A program made the position numbers and the translations under genes. Positions 13,738 to 22,717 of a DNA stretch of 36,497 nt are shown here, piece after piece; the first letter of the stretch is position 1; the number at the start of each line of letters is the position of its first letter. A model generated the notes under the pieces. That model was not told the origin of the DNA, made no database searches, and saw nothing but the letters and a program-made list of their open reading frames with translations. This DNA is from Rubrivivax sp. (GTDB lineage: Bacteria; Pseudomonadota; Gammaproteobacteria; Burkholderiales; Burkholderiaceae_C). The DNA lies in NCBI GenBank assembly GCA_024641945.1, contig JAHECD010000043.1:1-36497 (forward strand), given 5' to 3'.

Positions 13738-14475
13738 TCACTTCGAGCCGAGGGCGCGTTCGGTCGCTTCGGCCTTCCAGGCGTTCGCGTCGACGTCGAC
13801 TTTCGACGACATACCGGTGCCCTTGTCGAAATCGACCTGCACCTCGTAGCTGTTGCGACCCTTCACCACTTCGTACTCGAGATAGTCCGTCTCGTTCTTG
13901 TTGGTGGCCGTCACGGTGTAGCCGAGTTCCTTCAGGCGCTTGCCGTAATAGGCGTGGTCGTGGCCGGCGCCCAGGTTCTTCTCGAGCACCTGCTTCTCAT
14001 CGCCCCACGACTTCATGTGGGCGCGGTCGCTCGTCTTGTCGGACTTGACCAGCTTGTAGGGCTTGCCTTGCATCGCCGCCTTGGTGGAATCGGCGCGCCA
14101 CAGGTTCGTCGTGATGTCGACCTTCTTCGCCTTCTGCGTGGCCGGGTCGAGATCGATCTGGACCTCGTAGCTCTTGTCGGCCTTCACGATCTCGTACTCG
14201 ACATAGTCGCGCTTGGCCTCGTTGACCGACGTGATCTTGTAGCCCATCGTTTCCAGGTCTGCGCGGATGGTGCTCAGGTCGTGGCCCGTGAGCAGCTTCT
14301 GGGCGAGCTCTTCCTTGCCTGCGGCCAAGTCCTTGGCCGCTTCACGGTCGCTGGTGACATGCGCCGGCATGGCAGGCTTGGTGGTGGCCGTCGCGGGCGT
14401 CGCGGCCGTCGCGGTGAAAGGCGCCGTGATCGCGATGCCGAGGGCGAGAGCGAGTTGTGTCATCGGGTGTTTCAT
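13738..14475 (-). CDS. Exported protein with two PepSY-like repeats
   Basis: ATG 14475 has GGAG 9 bases upstream and gives a 245-residue protein with a signal peptide (MKHPMTQLALALGIAITAPFTATA). After an Ala/Thr/Pro linker come two homologous units of about 70 residues: LETMGYKITSVN...YVEYEIVKADKSYEVQIDLD...KVDITTNLWRADSTKAAMQG, then LKELGYTVTATN...YLEYEVVKGRNSYEVQVDFD...KVDVDANAWKAEATERALG. The pattern of YEIVK, SYEVQ(I/V)D and K(V)D is that of PepSY/PepSY-like domains, which are periplasmic and sometimes inhibit peptidases or bind ligands. The gene stands alone, divergent from cardiolipin synthase, and ends in a hairpin. Function unknown. Confidence 0.75.
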   Translation of the reverse strand: MKHPMTQLALALGIAITAPFTATAATPATATTKPAMPAHVTSDREAAKDLAAGKEELAQKLLTGHDLSTIRADLETMGYKITSVNEAKRDYVEYEIVKADKSYEVQIDLDPATQKAKKVDITTNLWRADSTKAAMQGKPYKLVKSDKTSDRAHMKSWGDEKQVLEKNLGAGHDHAYYGKRLKELGYTVTATNKNETDYLEYEVVKGRNSYEVQVDFDKGTGMSSKVDVDANAWKAEATERALGSK

Positions 14476-14732
14476 GGGGGTACTCCGTTCAAGGTTGGGG
14501 ACTGGACGTGCAGTTCGTCCGGCATGCACGCCGAAGGTGGCGCGCACCTGTTCTGCAGGTGGCTGAAGGTTCGCCCGGCGACCGGACCGCGTCAGTCGGA
14601 GGACCCCGTCAACCGCAGTCGGATCAGGCCTACGCCGGACCGCTTCTGGAGCGTCGTCAAAGGCCTCGACCCCTACCGTCTTCAACCATTCCCACTACGA
14701 TGCCCATATAAAGCAGACAGGGAGCGTCGGCC

Positions 14733-16019
14733 ATGTGGCAACTGTTGAATCCCAAGGTGGGCCTGGTGCTCATCGGCGCCGTGGTGACGCTGATCGCCGT
14801 GCTGTTGTTCGTGAACCTGAGCGGTGCTGAAAAGAAGATTCAGCAACAGTTGCCCAAGCTCTACGAGGCCGATGAAGCCGAATTCCGGCGCTCGCTCAGT
14901 GCGCTGCTCGGCCCGCAACTCGTCGAGGGCAACCAGGTGGATACGCTGCTCAACGGCGAGCAGATCTTTCCGGCGATGCTGGCGGCGATCCGTTCGGCCC
15001 GGACGACCATCACGTTTGAAACCTACATCTACTGGTCGGGCGATATCGGGCGGCAGTTCGTCGATGCATTGACCGAGCGCGCCGCGGCCGGCGTCAAGGT
15101 GCACGTGCTGCTCGACTGGGTGGGCAGCATCAAGATGGACGACGCGATGTTGGACACGATGGCCCGCTCGGGCATCGAGGTCGAGCGTTTCCACCAGCCA
15201 CACTGGTCGACCCTGGGCAAGCTCAACAACCGCACGCACCGCAAGCTGCTCGTGGTGGATGGGCGCGTGGGGTTCACGGGCGGTGTCGGCATCGCCGATC
15301 AATGGAAGGGCCAGGCACGCAATCCGGAAGAGTGGCGCGACTCCCACTTTCGGGTCGAGGGTCCGGTCGTCGCACAGATGCAGTCGGTCTTCCTCGACAA
15401 CTGGATGCGCGCCACCGGCAAGGTGCTGCACGGCGAAGCGTACTTCCCGGCCCTGCATCCGGCCGGGAGTCTCGTCGCGCAGGTCTTCAGCAGTTCACCG
15501 AGCGGCGGCAGCGAGAGCATGCAGCTGATGTACCTGCTGTCGATCACGGCGGCACGCAAGACCATCGACCTGGCCAATTCGTACTTCGTGCCGGACGAAA
15601 TCACGATCAAGACACTCATCGACGCTGCCCGTCGCGGCGTGAAGATCCGTGTCATCACGCCCAGCGGGCACATCGACTCGGAGACCGTCCGCAGGGCGTC
15701 GCGTGGGAGCTGGGGACCGATGCTCGAGGCGGGCATCGAGATCGCCGAATTCCAGCCCACCATGTTTCACGTCAAGGGGCTGGTGGTCGATGGCCTGTTC
15801 AGCTCGGTCGGCTCGACCAACTTCGACAACCGGTCGTTCCGGCTGAATGATGAAGCCAACCTGAATGTGCTGGACCGGACGTTCGGCACCGAACAACGCC
15901 GGGTTTTCGAGAGCGACTGGACCAAGGCACGCAAGATCACGCTCGACGAATGGTTGCGCCGCCCGCTGTGGGAAAGGGTGTTGGAGCGCGTGGCCAGCCT
16001 GCTGCACGCGCAGCTTTAG
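14733..16019 (+). CDS. cls: Cardiolipin synthase / phospholipase D family protein
   Basis: A 428-residue protein with one N-terminal membrane anchor (VGLVLIGAVVTLIAVLLFVNL, residues 9-29) and two complete HKD motifs: His169-x-Lys171 in RTHRKLLVVDG and His346-x-Lys348 with Asp353 in MFHVKGLVVDG. TFETYIYWSGDIG and NSYFVPDE are also typical of bacterial cardiolipin synthases, which join two phosphatidylglycerols, or PG and PE, at the inner membrane. GGAG at 14721-14724 lies 8 bases before the ATG. With one anchor helix and this length it is closer to the ClsB/ClsC type than to ClsA. Promoter elements in the 257-base gap to the divergent PepSY-like gene were not clear, though TATAAA at 14707-14712 is a possible -10 box. 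Confidence 0.88.
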   Translation: MWQLLNPKVGLVLIGAVVTLIAVLLFVNLSGAEKKIQQQLPKLYEADEAEFRRSLSALLGPQLVEGNQVDTLLNGEQIFPAMLAAIRSARTTITFETYIYWSGDIGRQFVDALTERAAAGVKVHVLLDWVGSIKMDDAMLDTMARSGIEVERFHQPHWSTLGKLNNRTHRKLLVVDGRVGFTGGVGIADQWKGQARNPEEWRDSHFRVEGPVVAQMQSVFLDNWMRATGKVLHGEAYFPALHPAGSLVAQVFSSSPSGGSESMQLMYLLSITAARKTIDLANSYFVPDEITIKTLIDAARRGVKIRVITPSGHIDSETVRRASRGSWGPMLEAGIEIAEFQPTMFHVKGLVVDGLFSSVGSTNFDNRSFRLNDEANLNVLDRTFGTEQRRVFESDWTKARKITLDEWLRRPLWERVLERVASLLHAQL

Positions 16020-16109
16020 GCACGCGGCGCTCTGTTCGGGTCTGCCGCATGGACGGCCATGGCCCGAGGCGTCTACCCTGCGGGATCATTCACGACCGGT
16101 GATTTCCCC

Positions 16110-17792
16110 ATGGCCATCCAAGACAAGCTTCTGCTCGACCATGTTTTCGACCACGCGGCGAAGACCCCGGACCGCATCTTCCTGACCCAGCCTGTCGGTG
16201 GTGGCCAGGTGGTCGATATCACCTGGGCCGAGGCCGTGGACCAGGCGCGCCGCATGGCGGCTTACCTGCAAGGGCGCGGCTTCGAGCCCGGCGCTCGCAT
16301 TGCGATGCTGTCGAAGAACTGCGCGCACTTCATCATGGCCGAACTGGCGATCTGGATGGCCGGCTACACCACCGTCGCGATCTTCCCCACCGAGACGTCG
16401 GCGACCGTGCGTTATGTGCTCGAGCACAGCGAGGCGAGCCTGCTGTTCGTCGGCAAGCTCGACACCTGGAACGAACAGAAGGCGGGCGTACCGTCGGGCC
16501 TGCCGTGTGTCGCCTTCCCGCTGGCGCCGGACACGGGCTTCGAAACCTGGAACGCCGTCGTCGAGCGCACCTCGCCGCTGCAGGGCCGCCTGCATCGCCA
16601 GCCCGAGGACCTGGCGATGATCATGTACACGTCGGGTTCCACGGGCACGCCCAAGGGCGTGATGATCAGCTTCAAGGCGATCACGGTCGCCGGCGAGGGC
16701 ACGGCCGCACACGTGCGCAAGTACACCCATGCGACGAATGAAGGCCGGGTGCTGTCGTACCTGCCGCTGGCGCACAGTTTCGAGCGATCCTGGGTCGAGG
16801 CCGCATCGCTGGTCGACGGCAACACACGCATCTATTTCGCCGAGGCCCTGGACACCTTCCTGCAGGACCTGCAACGCGCGCGGCCGACCACCTTCATATC
16901 GGTGCCGCGGCTGTGGCTGAAGTTCCAGCAGGGGGTGCTCTCGAAGATGCCGCCGGCCAAGCTCGACCGCCTGTTGAAGCTGCCGATCGTCGGCAAGCTG
17001 GTGGGCAAGAAGGTGCGCGCGGGGCTCGGCCTGGACCAGGTGCTGCTGGCGGGCAGCGGTTCGGCGCCGATCCCTGCCGATCTGATCGCCTGGTACCGCC
17101 GCATCGGCCTGCCGTTGTACGAGGGCTACGGCATGACGGAGGACAACTCGTACTCGCACACGTCGATTCCCGGCCTTGCCGAGCCTGGACTCGTCGGCGT
17201 CGCCATGCCGGGCGTGGAGGTGAAAATCAGCGCCGAAGGGGAGGTGCTCATCAAGTCGCCGGCGCGCCTGGCCGGCTACTACAAGCGGCCGGACCTCGAT
17301 GCCGAATCGTTCACCGACGACGGGTACTTCCGCACCGGCGACCTGGGCGAACTCCGCCCCGACGGACTGCTCAAGATCACCGGCCGTGCGAAGGAGCTTT
17401 TCAAGACCGCCAAGGGCAAATACATCGCACCGGCGCCGATCGAGAACCTGATCAACGCGCACCCGATGATCGAGCTGTCGTTGGTGTCCGGGGTCGGACA
17501 GCCGTCGGCCTATGCGATCGTCGTGCTGGCCGAGAGCCTGCGGCCCAGGCTCGCCGACACCGCCGTGCGCACCGAGGTGCAGGGCGCGCTGGAGCGGTTG
17601 CTCGGCGAGGTCAATGCCAGCGTCGCCGACTACGCACAACTGCGCATGATCGTCGTCGCGCCAGAGCCCTGGAGCATCGAGAACGGCTGCCTGACGCCGA
17701 CGATGAAGATCAAGCGCATGCGCATCGAGGCGGCCGTCGAGCCGCAGGTCGAGCAGTGGTATTCGAAGCCGGCCAAGGTGCTGTGGGCTTGA
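16110..17792 (+). CDS. AMP-forming long-chain acyl-CoA synthetase
   Basis: A 560-residue ANL-superfamily ligase. Motifs in order: the P-loop MYTSGSTGTPKGVM at about 171-184, LPLAHSFERSW, YGMTEDNSYSHTS (adenine-binding TE), DGYFRTGDLG (ATP ribose Asp), KITGRAKELFKTAKGKYIAP (hinge) and the C-terminal catalytic lysine region NGCLTPTMKIKR. The short linker in the hinge and LPLAHSFER are typical of long-chain acyl-CoA synthetases rather than acetate or aromatic ligases. ATG 16110 starts the conserved part; GGTGA 8 bases upstream is a weak ribosome site. The stop overlaps the start of a thiamine-diphosphate enzyme, so the two are likely translated together and share a substrate. No FadE/FadB genes lie nearby. 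Confidence 0.9.
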   Translation: MAIQDKLLLDHVFDHAAKTPDRIFLTQPVGGGQVVDITWAEAVDQARRMAAYLQGRGFEPGARIAMLSKNCAHFIMAELAIWMAGYTTVAIFPTETSATVRYVLEHSEASLLFVGKLDTWNEQKAGVPSGLPCVAFPLAPDTGFETWNAVVERTSPLQGRLHRQPEDLAMIMYTSGSTGTPKGVMISFKAITVAGEGTAAHVRKYTHATNEGRVLSYLPLAHSFERSWVEAASLVDGNTRIYFAEALDTFLQDLQRARPTTFISVPRLWLKFQQGVLSKMPPAKLDRLLKLPIVGKLVGKKVRAGLGLDQVLLAGSGSAPIPADLIAWYRRIGLPLYEGYGMTEDNSYSHTSIPGLAEPGLVGVAMPGVEVKISAEGEVLIKSPARLAGYYKRPDLDAESFTDDGYFRTGDLGELRPDGLLKITGRAKELFKTAKGKYIAPAPIENLINAHPMIELSLVSGVGQPSAYAIVVLAESLRPRLADTAVRTEVQGALERLLGEVNASVADYAQLRMIVVAPEPWSIENGCLTPTMKIKRMRIEAAVEPQVEQWYSKPAKVLWA

Positions 17793-19543
17793 CGACCCAG
17801 GTGACGATTCGCCACGGCGGCGACCGTGTCGCGCAGGCCCTGCTGGCGCATGGGGTACCGTGCATCTACACGCTGTGCGGCGGGCACATCTCGCCCATCC
17901 TCAGTGCCGCCAAGGGGCTGGGCATCCGCATCGTCGACGTGCGCAACGAGGTCACCGCGGTCTTCGCGGCCGATGCTGCGGCGCGGCTGTCGGGCCGGCC
18001 GGGCGTGGCCGCGGTGACCGCAGGGCCGGGCATCACGAATACGATCACCGCGCTGAAGAATGCGCAGCTTGCGCAGTCGCCCCTGCTCCTGTTGGGGGGC
18101 GCGGCGCCGACCGCGTTGCAGGGCCGAGGCGCCTTGCAGGACATCGACCAGCGCCCGCTGGTCGAGCCGCACGTCAAGCGCTTCTTCAAGATCCGGCGCG
18201 TGCGCGACCTCGGCCCTGCCGTGGCCGAGGCGCTTGCGACCGCGCAGTCCGGCGTGCCCGGGCCCGTCTTCATCGAATGCCCGGTGGACCTGCTCTACGA
18301 CGAGGCCAGCATCCGCGGCTGGTATGCCGATGCGGGCGGCAAGGGAACCTCCCTGCCCGACCGCGCACTGCGCTGGTACCTCCAACGCCACGTGCAGAAG
18401 ATGTTCCGCGGCAGCGGCGACATGGCCCCTGTGCACGTGCGCACGGTCGTGTCGCCGCAAGCCGACGGCTCGAAGGTGGGTGCCGCCGCTGCGGCGTTGG
18501 CCAAGGCCGAACGGCCGTTGTTCGTGATCGGCAGCCAGGCCGTCGTGCAATCGAGCAGGGCCCGGGCGCTGGCCGAGGCCGTGACGACGCTCGGTGTGCC
18601 GGTCTATCTGTCCGGCATGGCCCGCGGGCTGCTCGGGCGCGACCACCCGCTGCAGATGCGCCACGCACGCCGCCATGCGCTGCGCGAGAGCGACTGCGTG
18701 CTGTTGGCCGGCGTACCGTGTGATTTCCGCCTCGATTACGGCAAGCACGTGCGACGCAGCGCGACGCTGATCGCGGCCAACCGCAGTGCCAAGGACGCGA
18801 GGCTGAACCGGCGCCCGGACATCGCGGCGATCGGCGATGCCGGCGATTTCATCCAGGCGCTCGCACGCCAGACGATCACCGCCGACGCCTCCAGGCGCCA
18901 GGCCTGGGTCGCCACGCTGGACCAGCGCGACGCGTCACGCGAAGCCGAGATCGACAGCCAGGCGGCCGCGCGCGGCGAGCATGTCAACCCGCTCGCCTTG
19001 TTGCGAATGCTCGAACGCACTGCGGGCGAGCACGCGGTCTTCGTCGCCGACGGCGGCGATTTCGTCGCCACTGCGAGCTACGTGCTGCATCCGCGCGGGC
19101 CGTTGACCTGGCTCGACCCCGGTGCGTTCGGGACATTGGGTGTCGGCGCCGGTTTCGCGCTCGGTGCGGCGACCACGCGACCGGACCGCGAAGTGTGGAT
19201 CGTCTATGGCGACGGCGCCTGCGGCTATGGGCTGGTGGAGTTCGACAGCTTCGTGCGCCATGGCATCCCGGTGATCGCGGTGGTCGGCAACGACGCAGGC
19301 TGGACGCAGATCGCCCGCGAGCAGGTGAAGATGCTGCACGACGACGTGGGCACCGTGCTGGCGCGCACGGACTATCACGCGGTGGCCGCCGGCTTCGGCG
19401 CCGAGGGCCTCGTCGTGAAGACGATGGACGAGGTGCAGCCGGCGCTGGAGCGCGCGCGTGAACTTGCGCGCAACGGCCGGCCGGTGCTGGTCAACGTGTG
19501 GCTCGACAAGACGGAATTCCGCGAAGGCTCGCTTTCGATGTGA
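17789..19543 (+). CDS. Thiamine-diphosphate enzyme of the ILVBL / 2-hydroxyacyl-CoA lyase-like group
   Basis: A 584-residue protein with the three domains of acetolactate synthase relatives: PYR domain with catalytic Glu54 ([14 protein letters not shown]) and [17 protein letters not shown], a central nucleotide-binding-like domain ([15 protein letters not shown]), and a PP domain with [32 protein letters not shown] carrying the GDG...N ThDP/Mg site. CGGHISPIL and [10 protein letters not shown] match the ILVBL/HACL2 branch rather than IlvB. TTG 17789 is chosen because it gives an N terminus like homologues ([12 protein letters not shown]); GTG 17783 and GTG 17801 are alternatives. The start overlaps the stop of the acyl-CoA synthetase, and no IlvN partner is present. 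A lyase acting on 2-hydroxyacyl-CoA is the best guess; acetolactate synthesis is less likely. Confidence 0.82.
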   Translation: MTTQVTIRHGGDRVAQALLAHGVPCIYTLCGGHISPILSAAKGLGIRIVDVRNEVTAVFAADAAARLSGRPGVAAVTAGPGITNTITALKNAQLAQSPLLLLGGAAPTALQGRGALQDIDQRPLVEPHVKRFFKIRRVRDLGPAVAEALATAQSGVPGPVFIECPVDLLYDEASIRGWYADAGGKGTSLPDRALRWYLQRHVQKMFRGSGDMAPVHVRTVVSPQADGSKVGAAAAALAKAERPLFVIGSQAVVQSSRARALAEAVTTLGVPVYLSGMARGLLGRDHPLQMRHARRHALRESDCVLLAGVPCDFRLDYGKHVRRSATLIAANRSAKDARLNRRPDIAAIGDAGDFIQALARQTITADASRRQAWVATLDQRDASREAEIDSQAAARGEHVNPLALLRMLERTAGEHAVFVADGGDFVATASYVLHPRGPLTWLDPGAFGTLGVGAGFALGAATTRPDREVWIVYGDGACGYGLVEFDSFVRHGIPVIAVVGNDAGWTQIAREQVKMLHDDVGTVLARTDYHAVAAGFGAEGLVVKTMDEVQPALERARELARNGRPVLVNVWLDKTEFREGSLSM

Positions 19544-19544
19544 G

Positions 19545-19575
19545 GCCACGGCGGGCCGCTTCGGGCCGGGGTGGC
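19545..19575. terminator. Candidate bidirectional terminator hairpin
   Basis: GCCAC at 19545-19549 pairs with GTGGC at 19571-19575, and inner GG/CC and CCG/CGG stems close on a CTT loop with small internal mismatches. It fills the 46-base gap between two convergent genes. There is no T-run on either side, so it may act as a transcript end or barrier rather than a classical intrinsic terminator. Confidence 0.4.
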
Positions 19576-19589
19576 GTATGCACCGACCC

Positions 19590-21509
19590 TCAGGGGTTTG
19601 GCAGCATGAAGCCGGCGAAGAAGGCCGCCAGTGTCTGGTGCGCCTCCAGCGGAAGCACCTGCGCGATGTACTGGTCCGGCCGCACGACGACCAGCGCGCC
19701 GCGCGTGCGGTCCACGCCACGCAGGTCGAAGATGTCGAGGCCGTTCTTCAGGTCGGGGCAGAAGACCTTCTCGTAGTCGACCAGGCCGTAGCGCCCTTTG
19801 TGCGGGCGCAGCAGCGTGGGCATCGATTCGATGGCAAGCTCGCGGTGGCTGGGCTGGAAGATCGCGCGCAGGTCGAATACGGCGTCCGGGTCCTGGCCCG
19901 GCCTCGTGAACCGGCGCACCGGCGAGTCTTCCGACGCTTCGAGAAAGCGGCACAGCGCGCGCACGCCCGACGCGTCGTCCACATGATCGTTGGCGCCGGC
20001 AAAGGCGTACAGGCGCCAGCGGCCGTCGGCCCTGCCGGCGTGGCCGAGCTGCACGACCTTGGCATCCGTGATGCGCAGCACAGGCGCGGAGTGGAATCGC
20101 GTGCCCACCTCGAAGCCGGTGGCCAGGGACTGGTGCGTGGTGTCGCCGCAGATCGCCGACAGGCTGTAGCGCGTGCCCATGCCGGCGGTGAATCGCAGGT
20201 GCTGCTCGAAGTACCGCTGGAACGCCTTCGGGTCCACGCCGCCGGTGCCACCGTCCGAGGGCTTGTCGCTGATCATCCGGGCCCACTCGCGATCGAATTC
20301 GATCAGCTGGTTGCCCACCGTCTGGCGCTCGGCCGAATAGGTGTGCAGCAGCTCTGGCGCGCACTGCCCGTGCAACACGGCGGCCAGCTTCCAGCCGAGG
20401 TTGAAGGTGTCTTGCATCGAGAAATTCATGCCCTGGCCGGCCTTCGGGCTGTGCGTGTGGCACGCATCGCCGGCGATGAACACATGCGGCAGGCGCTGGC
20501 CCACGTCGGCCTGCGGCACCTCGTCGTACTTGTCGCAGATGCGGTGGCCGATCTCGTAGACCGACCACCAGGCCACCTCCTTCGCGTCCAGCGTGTAGGG
20601 GTGCAGGATGCGCTGGGCGGCTTCGACGATCCGGTCGGCGGTGATGTTGCGGCCCGCGACACGTTCGTCCTCGCCCAGCTTGTCCATCTCCACGTACAGG
20701 CGCACCAGGTAGCCGCCCTCGCGCGGGATGATCAGCAGGTTGCCGCCGTTGGACGACTGGATCGCCACCTTGTGGCGGATATCGGGGAAGTCGGTCACCG
20801 CCAGCACGTCCATCACGCCCCACGCCTGATTGGCGGCGTCGCCCACGAGCTGGCGGCCGATGGCCTTGCGCACGGCGCTGCGCGCGCCGTCGCAGCCGAC
20901 GACGTAGCGCGCCCGGATCGTTTCGGTCTGGCCGGCGTGGCCGGCGTCCACGCGCTCCAGCCGCACCGTCACCGGATGGTCGGTGGCGCCCGTGTCCACC
21001 GTCACGTCCAGCAGCCGGCGCGCATAGTGCGGCTCCAGCCGGCTCGGCGAGTTGCGCATGAAGTCCAGGTAGAAGTCATGCACCCGCGCCTGGTTCAGCA
21101 CGACGTGCGGAAACTCGGACAGGCCGTCTTCCGTGTCCTGCACGCGGCCGTGGCGCACGATCTTCTCGGGCTGCTGCGTATCGGGCTTCCAGAAGGTCAC
21201 CTCGTTGATCCAGCAGGCCTCCTCCATCACGCGGCCGGCAAAACCGAAGGCCTCGAACATCTCCATCGTGCGGCACGCGATGCCGTCGGCCTGGCCCAAC
21301 TGCAGCGGACCGTCCTTCTGCTCGACGATGGCGGTGCGGGTGCCGGGGAACGCTGCCAGCTGCGCCGCCAACGTCAGGCCCGCGGGCCCGCAGCCGACGA
21401 TCAGCACGTCGACCTGCGTCGGCACGGCGTCGTGGTGCGCGGCCGCATTCGGCGCCGCGTCGTGGATGCGGGGGTCGCCGGGCCTGAAGCCGTCCAGATG
21501 GAATTGCAT
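19590..21509 (-). CDS. mobA: FAD-dependent aromatic hydroxylase, 3-hydroxybenzoate 4-monooxygenase type
   Basis: A 639-residue flavoprotein with ATG 21509 preceded by AGGAGAT. The Rossmann motif GCGPAG lies at 39-44, the DG motif in YVVGCDGARSAVRKAIG, and the second FAD motif in IAGDACHTHSPKAGQGMN. The C-terminal third (about 440-639) is the thioredoxin-like domain of the phenol hydroxylase group. QADGIACRTMEMFEAFGF and WWSVYEIGHRICDKYDEVP fit phenol 2-monooxygenase and 3-hydroxybenzoate 4-hydroxylase, and the length equals that of Comamonas MobA as I remember it. The expected product, protocatechuate, would need ring-cleavage genes, none of which lie here. Orientation is opposite to the acyl-CoA synthetase/ThDP pair. 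Exact substrate (3-hydroxybenzoate or a phenol) is not proven by sequence. Confidence 0.82.
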   Translation of the reverse strand: MQFHLDGFRPGDPRIHDAAPNAAAHHDAVPTQVDVLIVGCGPAGLTLAAQLAAFPGTRTAIVEQKDGPLQLGQADGIACRTMEMFEAFGFAGRVMEEACWINEVTFWKPDTQQPEKIVRHGRVQDTEDGLSEFPHVVLNQARVHDFYLDFMRNSPSRLEPHYARRLLDVTVDTGATDHPVTVRLERVDAGHAGQTETIRARYVVGCDGARSAVRKAIGRQLVGDAANQAWGVMDVLAVTDFPDIRHKVAIQSSNGGNLLIIPREGGYLVRLYVEMDKLGEDERVAGRNITADRIVEAAQRILHPYTLDAKEVAWWSVYEIGHRICDKYDEVPQADVGQRLPHVFIAGDACHTHSPKAGQGMNFSMQDTFNLGWKLAAVLHGQCAPELLHTYSAERQTVGNQLIEFDREWARMISDKPSDGGTGGVDPKAFQRYFEQHLRFTAGMGTRYSLSAICGDTTHQSLATGFEVGTRFHSAPVLRITDAKVVQLGHAGRADGRWRLYAFAGANDHVDDASGVRALCRFLEASEDSPVRRFTRPGQDPDAVFDLRAIFQPSHRELAIESMPTLLRPHKGRYGLVDYEKVFCPDLKNGLDIFDLRGVDRTRGALVVVRPDQYIAQVLPLEAHQTLAAFFAGFMLPNP

Positions 21510-21594
21510 CGTTTGATCTCCTGGTTGTGCGCGGTGCGGTGGGGGCGGTGGTCTCGACGGTGCAGAAATCAAGACCTGCTGTGCATGCTGATCG

Positions 21595-21606
21595 TAAGCA
21601 TACTTA
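21595..21606. promoter_or_regulatory. Imperfect palindrome upstream of mobA, possible operator/promoter
   Basis: TAAGCATACTTA (TAAG/CTTA arms around CATA) lies 86 bases before the mobA start in the most AT-rich part of the gap. On the minus strand it includes TATGCT, which has four of six bases of a sigma-70 -10 box. A nearby GCATGC at 21583-21588 partly repeats GCATAC at 21598-21603. Suggestive only. Confidence 0.28.
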
Positions 21607-21712
21607 TGAAATACCTGGCGACACATGGGGTTGACCCTGATGGGTGCGCGCAACGGGCACCAGCCGATGTTTTGCGGGCCCGGTTGAAGCGTCCTCGCCA
21701 CCAGGTGGCGAC

Positions 21713-21741
21713 GGCCCTGGGGCCCGACCGCAGGGCCTTTT
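21713..21741 (+). terminator. Intrinsic-terminator-like hairpin with T-run on the plus strand
   Basis: GGCCCTG at 21713-21719 pairs with CAGGGCC at 21731-21737 and is followed by TTTT on the plus strand. That polarity would end a rightward transcript, yet both neighbouring genes run leftward. It could also serve as the end of the LysR transcript from the other side, without a T-run. Confidence 0.55.
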
Positions 21742-21811
21742 CAGTCGTGACGACGCGCCGGCGGTGGGCCGGCCACGAAGGCGCCGCGGCGGGCCAACTG
21801 CTGAAATGGCT

Positions 21812-22717
21812 TCAAGCGCTGCAATGCCGCAGGAAGTCAGCCGTAGACGGGCCCAGGCGTCTGTCGCGCCGCACGGCGATCGCCAGGCGCCGGCGCGAGC
21901 GCGGCAAGCGGGTGCGCAATTCGACCAGCGTGCCCTGCGCCAGCTCGACGCCAACCGCGTGCCGCGAAACGCAGGCCAGGCCGGTGCCGGTGGCGGCCAG
22001 GCGCTTGATGGCCTCGGTGCTGCCGAGCTCGAACTCGACCTTTAGCGGCCCGAGGTGCTCGATCAGCCAGGCATCGGCGGCCTGCCGCGTGCCCGACGCC
22101 GGCTCGCGCAGGATCCACGCCGCATCGGCCAGCAGGCGTGGCGTGGCGGTGCGGCCGGCCAGTGGGTGGGTCGGCGCGGCAACGATCACGAGTTCGTCTT
22201 CCAGCCAGCGCCGCACGGTCAGGTCCGGGTGGGTCTGCGGGCCTTCGACGAAGCCGACGTCCACCTCGCGGTCGACGACCGCCTCGATCACCTTGGACGT
22301 ATTGCCCACGGTCAGTTGAACCGGGCTCGTGGGATGCACGAGTTTCCAGCGGGCGATGCAGTCCGGTAGCAGGTATTCGCCGATCGTCAGGCTGGCCGCA
22401 ACCCGCAGCGGCGCCCCGAGCGCCCGACTGAAAAGGCTTTGCAGCTCACCCGCTTGTTCGAGCAGCGCGATGGCGCCCGGCAGCAATGCGCGGCCGCCGT
22501 CGTTGAGGCGCAGGCGACGCCCGGCACGGTCGAACAACGGCTCGCCGAGCGTCGTTTCCAGCTCGGCGAGTGATGCACTCGCGGCCGACTGCGAACGTGC
22601 GACACGAAGCGCCGCACCGCGGGTGCTGCCCGCGCGTGCAGTGGCCACGAAGACCTCCAGCTGGCGCAGGGTCAGACGCAGCCGCGTGTCGGACAGTTGA
22701 TCGGTTTTATCGCTCAC
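21812..22717 (-). CDS. LysR-type regulator, YeiE-like (candidate sulfite-responsive activator)
   Basis: A 301-residue LysR protein starting at GTG 22717. The winged helix-turn-helix reads LTLRQLEVFVATARAGSTRGAALRVARSQSAASASLAELE, followed by LGEPLFDRAGRRLRLNDGGR. The effector domain contains ASLTIGEYLLPDCIARW, VGNTSKVIEAVVDREVDVGFVEGP, WLEDELVIVAAPTHPLA and ILREPASGTRQ. Stretch after stretch this matches E. coli YeiE as I remember it, and YeiE has been linked to sulfite sensing. It is divergent from the soeABC-like operon, 78 bases away, the classical layout for a LysR protein and its target. The extended open frame upstream of this start on the same strand is only a shadow of soeA. Family is certain; the sulfite link is inference from similarity and context. 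Confidence 0.85.
   Translation of the reverse strand: MSDKTDQLSDTRLRLTLRQLEVFVATARAGSTRGAALRVARSQSAASASLAELETTLGEPLFDRAGRRLRLNDGGRALLPGAIALLEQAGELQSLFSRALGAPLRVAASLTIGEYLLPDCIARWKLVHPTSPVQLTVGNTSKVIEAVVDREVDVGFVEGPQTHPDLTVRRWLEDELVIVAAPTHPLAGRTATPRLLADAAWILREPASGTRQAADAWLIEHLGPLKVEFELGSTEAIKRLAATGTGLACVSRHAVGVELAQGTLVELRTRLPRSRRRLAIAVRRDRRLGPSTADFLRHCSA

Larger units (their letters stand above)
21510..21811. other. Spacer between mobA and the LysR gene
   Basis: No gene is seen in this 302-base stretch. It holds a relatively AT-rich element around 21590-21610 upstream of mobA and a strong GC hairpin with a T-run at 21713-21741. Both flanking genes run leftward, so the stretch must contain the mobA promoter and the end of the LysR transcript. 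Confidence 0.6.
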
